This document shows, in pieces, positions 50,501-63,300 of a DNA stretch of 64,000 bases. Numbering within the stretch: position 1 is the first letter of the stretch; every line of letters begins with the position of its first letter. Below the pieces are notes generated by a model. That model made no database searches. It saw only the letters and a program-made list of their open reading frames with translations, and had not been told where the DNA came from. Location of the stretch: contig CM051024.1 of the NCBI GenBank assembly GCA_027627225.1, positions 47,713,547-47,777,546 of the forward strand, given 5' to 3'. The position numbers and the translations under genes were made by a program. The DNA comes from Congeria kusceri. Taxonomy: Eukaryota; Mollusca; Bivalvia; Myida; Dreissenidae.

Positions 50501-52840
50501 GTTTTACATCCGCTGCATTAGGTAAGCGCGACTAGACGTTTTACATGCGCTGCATTTATGTAAGCGCGACTAGACGTTTTACATCCGCTGCATTTAGGTA
50601 AGCGCGACTAGATGTTTTACATCCGCTGCATTCAGGTAAGCGCGACTAGACGTTTTACATCCGCTGTATTCAGGTAAGCGCGACTAGATGTTTTACATCC
50701 GCTGTATTCAGGTAAGCGCGACTAGACGTTTTACATCCGCTGCATTTAGGTAAGCGCGACTAGACGTTTTACATCCGCTGTATTCAGGTAAGCGCGACTA
50801 GATGTTTTACATCCGCTGCATTTAGGTAAGCGCGACTAGACGTTTTACATCCGCTGTATTTAGGTAAGCGCGACTAGATGTTTTACATGTGCTATATTTA
50901 GGTAAGCGCGACTAGATGTTTTACATGCGCTGTATTTAGGTAAGCGCGACTAGATGTTTTACATGCGCTGTATTTAGGTAAGCGCGACTAGATGTTTTAC
51001 ATCCGCTGCATTTAGGTAAGCGCGACTAGACGATTTACATCCGCTGCATTTAGGTAAGCGCGACTAGATGTTTTACATCCGCTGTATTCAGGTAAGCGCG
51101 TCTAGACGTTTTACATCCGCTGCATTTAGGTAAGCGCGACTAGACGTTTTACATCCGCTGTATTCAGGTAAGCGCGACTAGATGTTTTACATCCGCTGCA
51201 TTTAGGTAAGCGCGACTAGACGTTTTACATCCGCTGCATTTAGGTAAGATCGACTAGACGTTTTACATCCGCTGCATTTAGGTAAGCGCGACTAGATGTT
51301 TTACATCCGCTGTATTTAGGTAAGCGCGACTAGATGTTTTACATCCGCTGCATTTAGGTAAGCGCGACTAGACGTTTTACATCCGCTGCATTTAGGTAAG
51401 CGCGACTAGACGTTTTACATCCGCTGCATTCAGGTAAGCGCGACCAGACGTTTTACATCCGCTGTATTTAGGTAAGCGCGACCAGATGTTTTACATCCGC
51501 TGCATTTAGGTAAGCGCGACTAGATGTTTTACATCCGCTGTATTCAGGTAAGCGCGACTAGATGTTTTACATCCGCTGTATACAGGTAAGCGCGACTAGA
51601 TGTTTTACATCCGCTGCATTTAGGTAAGCGCGACTAGGCGTTTTACATCCGCTGCATTTAGGTAAGCGCGACTAGATGTTTTACATGCGCTGTATTTAGG
51701 TAAGCGCGAACAGACGTTTTACATCCGCTGCATTTAGGTAAGCGCGACTAGACGTTTTACATCCGCTGTATTCAGGTAAGCGCGACTAGATGTTTTACAT
51801 CCGCTGCATTTAGGTAAGCGCGACTAGATGTTTTACATCCGCTGTATTTAGGTAAGCGCGACTAGACGTTTTACATCCGCTGTATTCAGGTAAGCGCGAC
51901 CAGACGTTTTACATGCGCTGTATTTAGGTAAGCGCGACTAGACGTTTTACATCCGCTGTATTTAGGTAAGCGCGACTAGATGTTTTACATCCGCTGCATT
52001 CAGGTAAGCGCGACTAGATGTTTTACATCCGCTGCATTAGGTAAGCGCGACTAGACGTTTTATATCCGCTGCATTTAGGTAAGCACGACTAGACGTTTTA
52101 CATCAGCTGCATTTAGGTAAGCGCGACTAGATGTTTTACATGCGCTGCATTCAGGTAAGCGCGACTAGACGTTTTACATCCGCTGTATTCAGGTAAGCGC
52201 GACTAGATGTTTTACATCCGCTGTATTCAGGTAAGCGCGACTAGACGTTTTACATCCGCTGCATTTAGGTAAGCGCGACTAGACGTTTTACATCCGCTGT
52301 ATTCAGTTAAGCGCGACTATATGTTTTACATCCGCTGCATTTAGGTAAGCGCGACTAGACGTTTTACATCCGCTGCATTTAGGTAAGCGCGACTAGATGT
52401 TTTACATCCGCTGTATTCAGGTAAGCGCGACTAGACGTTTTACATCCGCTGCATTTAGGTAAGCGCGACTAGACGTTTTACATCCGCTGTATTCAGGTAA
52501 GCGCGACTAGATGTTTTACATCCGCTGTATTCAGGAAAGCGCGACTTGACGTTTTACATCCGCTGCATTTAGGTAAGCGCGACTAGATGTTTTACATGCG
52601 CTGTATTTAGGTAAGCGCGACCAGACGTTTTACATCAGCTGCATTGAGGTAAGCGCGACTAGACGTTTTACATCCGCTGTATTCAGGTAAGCGCGACTAG
52701 ATGTTTTACATCCGCTGCATTTAGGTTAGCGCGACTAGACGTTTTACATCCGCTGTATTTAGGTAAGCGCGACTAGACGTTTTACATCCGCTGTATTCAG
52801 GTAAGCGCGACCAGACGTTTTACATGCGCTGTATTTAGGT
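44510..52840 (+). repeat. Two ~2-kb satellite blocks 6185 bp apart
   Basis: About 44510-46650 and 50700-52840 share marks at an offset of 6185 bp, falling to about 6147 after one unit that is extra in the left copy near 45.56 kb. Marks: three successive CATGCGCTGTATTTAGG units, GGTAAGATCGAC (45061 and 51246), GCGAACAGACG (45521 and 51706), AGCACGAC and CAGTTAAGCG. Private changes include TTTGACATGCG near 45762 on the left and GCATTGAGG near 52641 on the right. Confidence 0.75.
46925..50700 (+). repeat. 2086-bp tandem duplication within the satellite
   Basis: About 46925-48610 and 49050-50700 match at 2086 bp (55 units less four bases): TTCACATCCGCTTTATTTA at 47431 and 49517, TGCGCTACAT at 48005 and 50091, ATGTTATACATCC at 48185 and 50271, and GCTCGACCAGAC at 48289 and 50375. 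Left of about 49.08 kb the offset is 2124: the unit with CATCCTCTG present near 46.98 kb is missing from the right copy. Confidence 0.8.
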
Positions 52841-55800
52841 AAGTGCGACTAGACGTTTTACATCCGCTGTATTTAGGTAAGCGCGACTAGATGTTTTACA
52901 TCCGCTGTATTTAGGTAAGCGCGACTAGACGTTTTACATCCGCTGTATTCAGGTAAGCTCGACCAGACATTTTAAATGCGCTGTATTTAGGTAAGCGCGA
53001 CTAGACGTTTTACATCCTCTGTATTTAGGTAAGCGCGACTAGATGTTTTACATCCGCTGCATTCAGGTAAGCGCGACTAGATGTTTTACATCCGCTGCAT
53101 TAGGTAAGCGCGACTAGACGTTTTACATCCGCTGCATTTAGGTAAGCGCGACTAGATGTTTTACATCCGCTTCATTCAGGTAAGCGCGACTAGACGTTTT
53201 ACATCCGCTGTATTCAGGTAAGCGCGACTAGATGTTTTACATCCGCTGTATTCAGGTAAGCGCGACTAGACCTTTTACATGCGCTGTATTTAGGTAAGCG
53301 CGACTAGACGTTTTACATCCGCTGTATTTAGGTAAGCGCGAACAGATGTTTTACATCCGCTGCATTTAGGTAAGCGCGACTAGACGTTTTACATGCGCTG
53401 CATTTAGGTAAGCGCGACTAGACGTTTTACATCCGCTTTATTTAGGTAAGCGCGACTAGATGTTTTACATCCGCTGCATTTAGGTAAGCGCGACTAGACG
53501 TTTTACATGCGCTGCAATTAGGTAAGCGCGACCAGACGTTTTACATCCGCTGCATTTAGGTAAGCGCGACTAGATGTTTTACATCCGCTGCATTCAGGTA
53601 AGCGCGACTAGATGTTTTACATCCGCTGCATTAGGTAAGCGCGACTAGACCTTTTACATGCGCTGTATTTAGGTAAGCGCGACTAGACGTTTTACATCCG
53701 CTGTATTCAGGTAAGCGCGACTAGATGTTTTACATCCGCTGCATTTAGGTAAGCGCGACTAGACGTTTTACATGCGCTGCAATTAGGTAAGCGCGACCAG
53801 ACGTTTTACATCCGCTGCATTTAGGTAAGCGCGACTAGATGTTTTACATCCGCTGCATTCAGGTAAGCGCGACTAGATGTTTTACATCCGCTGCATTAGG
53901 TAAGCGCGACTAGACGTTTTACATCCGCTGCATTTAGGTAAGCACGACTAGACGTTTTACATCCGCTGCATTTAGGTAAGCGCGACTAGATGTTTTACAT
54001 GCGCTGCATTCAGGTAAGCGCGACTAGACGTTTTACATCCGCTGTATTCAGGTAAGCGCGACTAGATGTTTTACATCCGCTGTATTCAGGTAAGCGCGAC
54101 TAGACGTTTTACATCCGCTGCATTTAGTTAAGCGCGACTAGACGTTTTACATCCGCTGTATTCAGGTAAGCGCGACTATATGTTTTACATCCGCTGCATT
54201 TAGGTAAGCGCGACTAGACGTTTTACATCCGCTGCATTTAGGTAAGCGCGACTAGATGTTTTACATCCGCTGTATTCAGGTAAGCGCGACTAGACGTTTT
54301 ACATCCGCTGCATTTAGGTAAGCGCGACTAGACGTTTTACATCCGCTGCATTTAGGTAAGCGCGACTAGATGTTTTACATCCGCTGCATTTAGGTAAGCG
54401 CGACTAGACGTTTTATATCCGCTGCATTTAGGTAAGCGCGACTAGACGTTTTACATCCGCTGCATTTAGGTAAGCGCGACTAGATGTTTTACATCCGCTG
54501 TATTTAGGTAAGCGCGACTAGATGTTTTACATCCGCTGCATTTAGGTAAGCGCGACTGGACGTTTTACATCCGCTGCATTTAGGTAAGCGCGACTAGACG
54601 TTTTACATCCGCTGTATTCAGGTAAGCGCGACTAGATGTTTTACATCCGCTGTATTCAGGTAAGCGCGACTAGACCTTTTACATGCGCTGTATTTAGGTA
54701 AGCGCGACTAGACGTTTTACATCCGCTGTATTTAGGTAAGCGCGACTAGATGTTTTACATCCGCTGCATTTAGGTAAGCGCGACTAGACGTTTTACATGC
54801 GCTGCATTTAGGTAAGCGCGACTAGACGTTTTACATCCGCTTTATTTAGGTAAGCGCGACTAGATGTTTTACATCCGCTGCATTTAGGTAAGCGCGACTA
54901 GACGTTTTACATGCACTGCAATTAGGTAAGCGCGACCAGACGTTTTACATCCGCTGCATTTAAGTAAGCGCGACTAGATGTTTTACATCCGCTGCATTCA
55001 GGAAAGCGCGACTAGATGTTTTACATCCGCTGCATTAGGTAAGCGCGACTAGACCTTTTACATGCGCTGTATTTAGGTAAGCGCGACTAGACGTTTTACA
55101 TCCGCTGTATTTAGGTAAGCGCGACTAGATGTTTTACATCCGCTGCATTTAGGTAAGCGCGACTAGACGTTTTACATGCGCTGCAATTAGGTAAGCGCGA
55201 CCAGATGTTTTACATCCGCTGCATTTAGGTAAGCGCGACTAGATGTTTTACATCCGCTGCATTCAGGTAAGCGCGACTAGATGTTTTACATCAGCTGCAT
55301 TAGGTAAGCGCGACTAGACGTTTTACATCCGCTGCATTTAGGTAAGCACGACTAGACGTTTTACATCCGCTGCATTTAGGAAAGCGCGACTAGATGTTTT
55401 ACATGCGCTGCATTCAGGTAAGCGCGACTAGACGTTTTACATCCGCTGTATTCAGGTAAGCGCGACTAGATGTTTTACATCCGCTGTATTCAGGTAAGCG
55501 CGACTAGACGTTTTACATCCGCTACATTTAGGTAAGCGCGACTAGACGTTTTACATCCGCTGTATTCAGGTAAGCGCGACTATATGTTTTACATCCGCTG
55601 CATTTAGGTAAGCGCGACTAGACGTTTTACATCCGCTGCATTTAGGTAAGCGCGACTAGATGTTTTACATCCGCTGTATTCAGGTAAGCGCGACTAGACG
55701 TTTTACATCCGCTGCATTTAGGTAAGCGCGACTAGACGTTTTACATCCGCTGTATTCAGGTAAGCGCGACTAGATGTTTTACATCCGCTGTATTCAGGAA

Positions 55801-58800
55801 AGCGCGACTTGACGTTTTACATCCGCTGCATTTAGGTAAGCGCGACTAGATGTTTTACATGCGGTGTATTTAGGTAAGCGCGACTAGACGTTTTACATCC
55901 GCTGCATTTAGGTAAGCGCGACTAGACGTTTTACATCCGCTGCATTCAGGTAAGCGCGACTAGATGTTTTACATCCGCTGTATTTAGGTAAGCGCGACCA
56001 GATGTTTTACATCCGCTGCATTTAGGTAAGCGCGACTAGATGTTTTACATCCGCTGTATTCAGGTAAGCGCGACTAGATGTTTTACATCCGCTGTATTCA
56101 GGAAAGCGCGACTAGATGTTTTACATCCGCTGCATTTAGGTAAGCGCGACTAGGCGTTTTACATCCGCTGCATTTAGGTAAGCGCGACCAGACGTTTTAC
56201 ATCCGCTGTATTCAGGAAAGCGCGACTTGACGTTTTACATCCGCTGCATTTAGGTAAGCGCGACTAGATGTTTTACATGCGCTGTATTTAGGTAAGCGCG
56301 ACCAGACGTTTTACATCCGCTGCATTTAGGTAAGCGCGACTAGACGTTTTACATCCGCTGTATTCAGGTAAGCGCGACTAGATGTTTTACATCCGCTGCA
56401 TTTAGGTTAGCGCGACTAGACGTTTTACATCCGCTGTATTTAGGTAAGCGCGACTAGACGTTTTACATCCGCTGTATTCAGGTAAGCGCGACCAGACGTT
56501 TTACATGCGCTGTATTTAGGTAAGCGCGACTAGACGTTTTACATCCGCTGTATTTAGGTAAGCGCGACTAGATGTTTTACATCCGCTGTATTTAGGTAAG
56601 CGCGACTAGACGTTTTACATCCGCTGTATTCAGGTAAGCTCGACCAGACATTTTAAATGCGCTGTATTTAGGTAAGCGCGACTAGACGTTTTACATCCTC
56701 TGTATTTAGGTAAGCGCGACTAGATGTTTTACATCCGCTGGATTCAGGTAAGCGCGACTAGATGTTTTACATCCGCTGCATTAGGTAAGCGCGACTAGAC
56801 CTTTTACATGCGCTGTATTTAGGTAAGCGCGACTAGACGTTTTACATCCGCTGTATTTAGGTAAGCGCGACTAGATGTTTTACATCCGCTGCATTTAGGT
56901 AAGCGCGACTAGACGTTTTACATGCGCTGCAATTAGGTAAGCGCGACCAGACGTTTTACATCAGCTGCATTTAGGTAAGCGCGACTAGATGTTTTACATC
57001 CGCTGCATTCAGGTAAGCGCGACTAGATGTTTTACATCCGCTGCATTAGGTAAGCGCGACTAGACGTTTTACATCCGCTGCATTTAGGTAAGCACGACTA
57101 GACGTTTTACATCCGCTGCATTTAGGTAAGCGCGACTAGATGTTTTACATGCGCTGCATTCAGGTAAGCGCGACTAGACGTTTTACATCCGCTGTATTCA
57201 GGTAAGCGCGACTAGATGTTTTACATCCGCTGTATTCAGGTAAGCGCGACTAGACGTTTTACATCCGCTACATTTAGGTAAGCGCGACTAGACGTTTTAC
57301 ATCCGCTGTATTCAGGTAAGCGCGACTATATGTTTTACATCCGCTGCATTTAGGTAAGCGCGACTAGACGTTTTACATCCGCTGCATTTAGGTAAGCGCG
57401 ACTAGATGTTTTACATCCGCTGTATTCAGGTAAGCGCGACTAGACGTTTTACATCCGCTGCATTTAGGTAAGCGCGACTAGACGTTTTACATCCGCTGTA
57501 TTCAGGTAAGCGCGACTAGATGTTTTACATCCGCTGTATTCAGGAAAGCGCGACTTGATGTTTTACATCCGCTGCATTTAGGTAAGCGCGACTAGATGTT
57601 TTACATGCGCTGTATTTAGGTAAGCGCGACCAGACGTTTTACATCCGCTGCATTTAGGTAAGCGCGACTAGACGTTTTCCATCTGCTGCATTCAGGTAAG
57701 CGCGACTAGATGTTTTACATCCGCTGTATTTAGGTAAGCGCGACCAGATGTTTTACATCCGCTGCATTCAGGTAAGCGCGACTAGACGTTTTACATCCGC
57801 TGTATTCAGGTAAGCGCGACTAGATGTTTTACATCCGCTGTATTCAGGAAAGCGCGACTAGATGTTTTACATCCGCTGCATTTAGGTAAGCGCGACTAGG
57901 CGTTTTACATCCGCTGCATTTAGGTAAGCGCGACCAGACGTTTTACATCCGCTGTATTCAGGAAAGCGCGACTTGACGTTTTACATCCGCTGCATTTAGG
58001 TAAGCGCGACTAGATGTTTTACATGCGCTGTATTTAGGTAAGCGCGACCAGACGTTTTACATCCGCTGCATTTAGGTAAGCGCGACTAGACGTTTTACAT
58101 CCGCTGTATTCAGGTAAGCGCGACTAGATGTTTTACATCCGCTGCATTTAGGTTAGCGCGACTAGACGTTTTACATCCGCTGTATTTAGGTAAGCTCGAC
58201 TAGACGTTTTACATCCGCTGTATTCAGGTAAGCGCGACCAGACGTTTTACATGCGCTGTATTTAGGTAAGCGCGACTAGACGTTTTACATCCGCTGTATT
58301 TAGGTAAGCGCGACTAGATGTTTTACATCCGCTGTATTTAGGTAAGCGCGACTAGACGTTTTACATCCGCTGTATTCAGGTAAGCTCGACCAGACATTTT
58401 AAATGCGCTGTATTTAGGTAAGCGCGACTAGACGTTTTACATCCTCTGTATTTAGGTAAGCGCGACTAGATGTTTTACATCCGCTGCATTCAGGTAAGCG
58501 CGACTAGATGTTTTACATCCGCTGCATTAGGTAAGCGCGACTAGACGTTTTACATCCGCTGCATTTATGTAAGCGCGACTAGACGTTTTACATCCGCTGC
58601 ATTTAGGTAAGCGCGACTAGATGTTTTACATCCGCTGCATTCAGGTAAGCGCGACAAGATGTTTTACATCCGCTGTATTCAGGTAAGCGCGACTAGACGT
58701 TTTACATCCGCTGCATTCAGGTAAGCGTGACCAGACGTTTTACATCCGCTGTATTTAGGTAAGCGCGACCAGATGTTTTACATCCGCTGCATTTAGGTAA

Positions 58801-60366
58801 GCGCGACTAGATGTTTTACATCCGCTGTATTCAGGTAAGCGCGACTAGATGTTTTACATCCGCTGTATTCAGGTAAGCGCGACTAGATGTTTTACATCCG
58901 CTGCATTTAGGTAAGAGCGACTAGGCGTTTTACATCCGCTGCATTTAGGTAAGCGCGACTAGATGTTTTACATGCGCTGTATTTAGGTAAGCGCGAACAG
59001 ACGTTTTACATCCGCTGCATTTAGGTAAGCGCGACTAGACATTTTACATCCGCTGTATTCAGGTAAGCGCGACTAGATGTTTTACATCCGCTGCATTTAG
59101 GTAAGCGCGACTAGATGTTTTACATCCGCTGTATTTAGGTAAGCGCGACTAGACGTTTTACATCCGCTGTATTCAGGTAAGCGCGACCAGACGTTTTACA
59201 TGCGCTGTATTTAGGTAAGCGCGACTAGACGTTTTACATCCGCTGTATTTAGGTAAGCGCGACTAGATGTTTTACATCCGCTGCATTCAGGTAAGCGCGA
59301 CTAGATGTTTTACATCCGCTGCATTAGGTAAGCGCGACTAGACGTTTTATATCCGCTGCATTTAGGTAAGCACGACTAGACGTTTTACATCCGCTGCATT
59401 TAGGTAAGCGCGACTAGATGTTTTACATGCGCTGCATTCAGGTAAGCGCGACTAGACGTTTTACATCCGCTGTATTCAGGTAAGCGCGACTAGATGTTTT
59501 ACATCCGCTGTATTCAGGTAAGCGCGACTAGACGTTTTACATCCGCTGCATTTAGGTAAGCGCGACTAGACGTTTTACATCCGCTGTATTCAGTTAAGCG
59601 CGACTATATGTTTTACATCCGCTGCATTTAGGTAAGCGCGACTAGACGTTTTACATCCGCTGCATTTAGGTAAGCGCGACTAGATGTTTTACATCCGCTG
59701 TATTCAGGTAAGCGCGACTAGACGTTTTACATCCGCTGCATTTAGGTAAGCGCGACTAGACGTTTTACATCCGCTGTATTCAGGTAAGCGCGACTAGATG
59801 TTTTACATCCGCTGTATTCAGGAAAGCGCGACTTGACGTTTTACATCCGCTGCATTTAGGTAAGCGCGACTAGATGTTTTACATGCGCTGTATTTAGGTA
59901 AGCGCGACCAGACGTTTTACATCAGCTGCATTGAGGTAAGCGCGACTAGACGTTTTACATCCGCTGTATTCAGGTAAGCGCGACTAGATGTTTTACATCC
60001 GCTGCATTTAGGTTAGCGCGACTAGACGTTTTACATCCGCTGTATTTAGGTAAGCGCGACTAGACGTTTTACATCCGCTGTATTCAGGTAAGCGCGACCA
60101 GACGTTTTACATGCGCTGTATTTAGGTAAGTGCGACTAGACGTTTTACATCCGCTGTATTTAGGAAAGCGCGACTAGATGTTTTACATCCGCTGTATTTA
60201 GGTAAGCGCGACTAGACGTTTTACATCCGCTGTATTCAGGTAAGCTCGACCAGACATTTTAAATGCGCTGTATTTAGGTAAGAGCTAATAGACGTTTTAC
60301 ATCCTCTGTATTTAGGTAAGCGCGACTAGATGTTTTACATCCGCTGCATTCAGGTAAGCGCGACTA
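51410..60366 (+). repeat. Two ~1.66-kb blocks 7287 bp apart
   Basis: About 51410-53079 and 58700-60366 correspond at 7287 bp: GCGAACAGACG at 51706 and 58993, ATCAGCTGCATTGAGG (GCATTGAGG at 52641 and 59928), CAGTTAAGCG, and GTAAGTGCGAC. The match stops where TAGATG on the left becomes TAGACG on the right (about 53080 and 60367). The right copy has private changes such as GTAAGAGCTAATAGACG near 60281. Confidence 0.8.
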
Positions 60367-63300
60367 GACGTTTTACATGCGCTGCAATTAGGTAAGCGCG
60401 ACCAGATGTTTTACATCCGCTCCATTTAGGTAAGCGCGACTAGATGTTTTACATCCGCTGCATTCAGGTAAGCGCGACTAGATGTTTTACATCAGCTGCA
60501 TTAGGTAAGCGCGACTAGACGTTTTACATCCGCTGCATTTAGGAAAGCGCGACTAGATGTTTTACATGCGCTGCATTCAGGTAAGCGCGACTAGACGTTT
60601 TACATCCGCTGTATTCAGGTAAGCGCGACTAGATGTTTTACATCCGCTGTATTCAGGTAAGCGCGACTAGACGTTTTACATCCGCTACATTTAGGTAAGC
60701 GCGACTAGACGTTTTACATCCGCTGTATTCAGGTAAGCGCGACTATATGTTTTACATCCGCTGCATTTAGGTAAGCGCGACTAGACGTTTTACATCCGCT
60801 GCATTTAGGTAAGCGCGACTAGATGTTTTACATCCGCTGTATTCAGGTAAGCGCGACTAGACGTTTTACATCCGCTGCATTTAGGTAAGCGCGACTAGAC
60901 GTTTTACATCCGCTGTATTCAGGTAAGCGCGACTAGATGTTTTACATCCGCTGTATTCAGGAAAGCGCGACTTGACGTTTTACATCCGCTGCAATTAGGT
61001 AAGCGCGACTAGATGTTTTACATGCGGTGTATTTAGGTAAGCGCGACTAGACGTTTTACATCCGCTGCATTTAGGTAAGCGCGACTAGACGTTTTACATC
61101 CGCTGCATTCAGGTAAGCGCGACTAGATGTTTTACATCCGCTGTATTTAGGTAAGCGCGACCAGATGTTTTACATCCGCTGCATTTAGGTAAGCGCGACT
61201 AGATGTTTTACATCCGCTGTATTCAGGTAAGCGCGACTAGATGTTTTACATCCGCTGTATTCAGGAAAGCGCGACTAGATGTTTTACATCCGCTGCATTT
61301 AGGTAAGCGCGACTAGGCGTTTTACATCCGCTGCATTTAGGTAAGCGCGACCAGACGTTTTACATCCGCTGTATTCAGGAAAGCGCGACTTGACGTTTTA
61401 CATCCGCTGCATTTAGGTAAGCGCGACTAGATGTTTTACATGCGCTGTATTTAGGTAAGCGCGACCAGACGTTTTACATCCGCTGCATTTAGGTAAGCGC
61501 GACTAGACGTTTTACATCCGCTGTATTCAGGTAAGCGCGACTAGATGTTTTACATCCGCTGCATTTAGGTTAGCGCGACTAGACGTTTTACATCCGCTGT
61601 ATTTAGGTAAGCGCGACTAGACGTTTTACATCCGCTGTATTCAGGTAAGCGCGACCAGACGTTTTACATGCGCTGTATTTAGGTAAGCGCGACTAGACGT
61701 TTTACATCCGCTGTATTTAGGTAAGCGCGACTAGATGTTTTACATCCGCTGTATTTAGGTAAGCGCGACTAGACGTTTTACATCCGCTGTATTCAGGTAA
61801 GCTCGATCAGACATTTTAAATGCGCTGTATTTAGGTAAGCGCGACTAGACGTTTTACATCCTCTGTATTTAGGTAAGCGCGACTAGATGTTTTACATCCG
61901 CTGGATTCAGGTAAGCGCGACTAGATGTTTTACATCCGCTGCATTAGGTAAGCGCGACTAGACCTTTTACATGCGCTGTATTTAGGTAAGCGCGACTAGA
62001 CGTTTTACATCCGCTGTATTTAGGTAAGCGCGACTAGATGTTTTACATCCGCTGCATTTAGGTAAGCGCGACTAGACGTTTTACATGCGCTGCAATTAGG
62101 TAAGCGCGACCAGACGTTTTACATCAGCTGCATTTAGGTAAGCGCGACTAGATGTTTTACATCCGCTGCATTCAGGTAAGCGCGACTAGATGTTTTACAT
62201 CCGCTGCATTAGGTAAGCGCGACTAGACGTTTTACATCCGCTGCATTTAGGTAAGCACGACTAGACGTTTTACATCCGCTGCATTTAGGTAAGCGCGACT
62301 AGATGTTTTACATGCGCTGCATTCAGGTAAGCGCGACTAGACGTTTTACATCCGCTGTATTCAGGTAAGCGCGACTAGATGTTTTACATCCGCTGTATTC
62401 AGGTAAGCGCGACTAGACGTTTTACATCCGCTACATTTAGGTAAGCGCGACTAGACGTTTTACATCCGCTGTATTCAGGTAAGCGCGACTATATGTTTTA
62501 CATCCGCTGCATTTAGGTAAGCGCGACTAGACGTTTTACATCCGCTGCATTTAGGTAAGCGCGACTAGATGTTTTACATCCGCTGTATTCAGGTAAGCGC
62601 GACTAGACGTTTTACATCCGCTGCATTTAGGTAAGCGCGACTAGACGTTTTACATCCGCTGTATTCAGGTAAGCGCGACTAGATGTTTTACATCCGCTGT
62701 ATTCAGGAAAGCGCGACTTGATGTTTTACATCCGCTGCATTTAGGTAAGCGCGACTAGATGTTTTACATGCGCTGTATTTAGGTAAGCGCGACCAGACGT
62801 TTTACATCCGCTGCATTTAGGTAAGCGCGACTAGACGTTTTCCATCTGCTGCATTCAGGTAAGCGCGACTAGATGTTTTACATCCGCTGTATTTAGGTAA
62901 GCGCGACCAGATGTTTTACATCCGCTGCATTCAGGTAAGCGCGACTAGATGTTTTACATCCGCTGTATTCAGGTAAGCGCGACTAGATGTTTTACATCCG
63001 CTGTATTCAGGAAAGCGCGACTAGATGTTTTACATCCGCTGCATTTAGGTAAGCGCGACTAGGCGTTTTACATCCGCTGCATTTAGGTAAGCGCGACCAG
63101 ACGTTTTACATCCGCTGTATTCAGGAAAGCGCGACTTGACGTTTTACATCCGCTGCATTTAGGTAAGCGCGACTAGATGTTTTACATGCGCTGTATTTAG
63201 GTAAGCGCGACCAGACGTTTTACATCCGCTGCATTTAGGTAAGCGCGACTAGACGTTTTACATCCGCTGTATTCAGGTAAGCGCGACTAGATGTTTTACA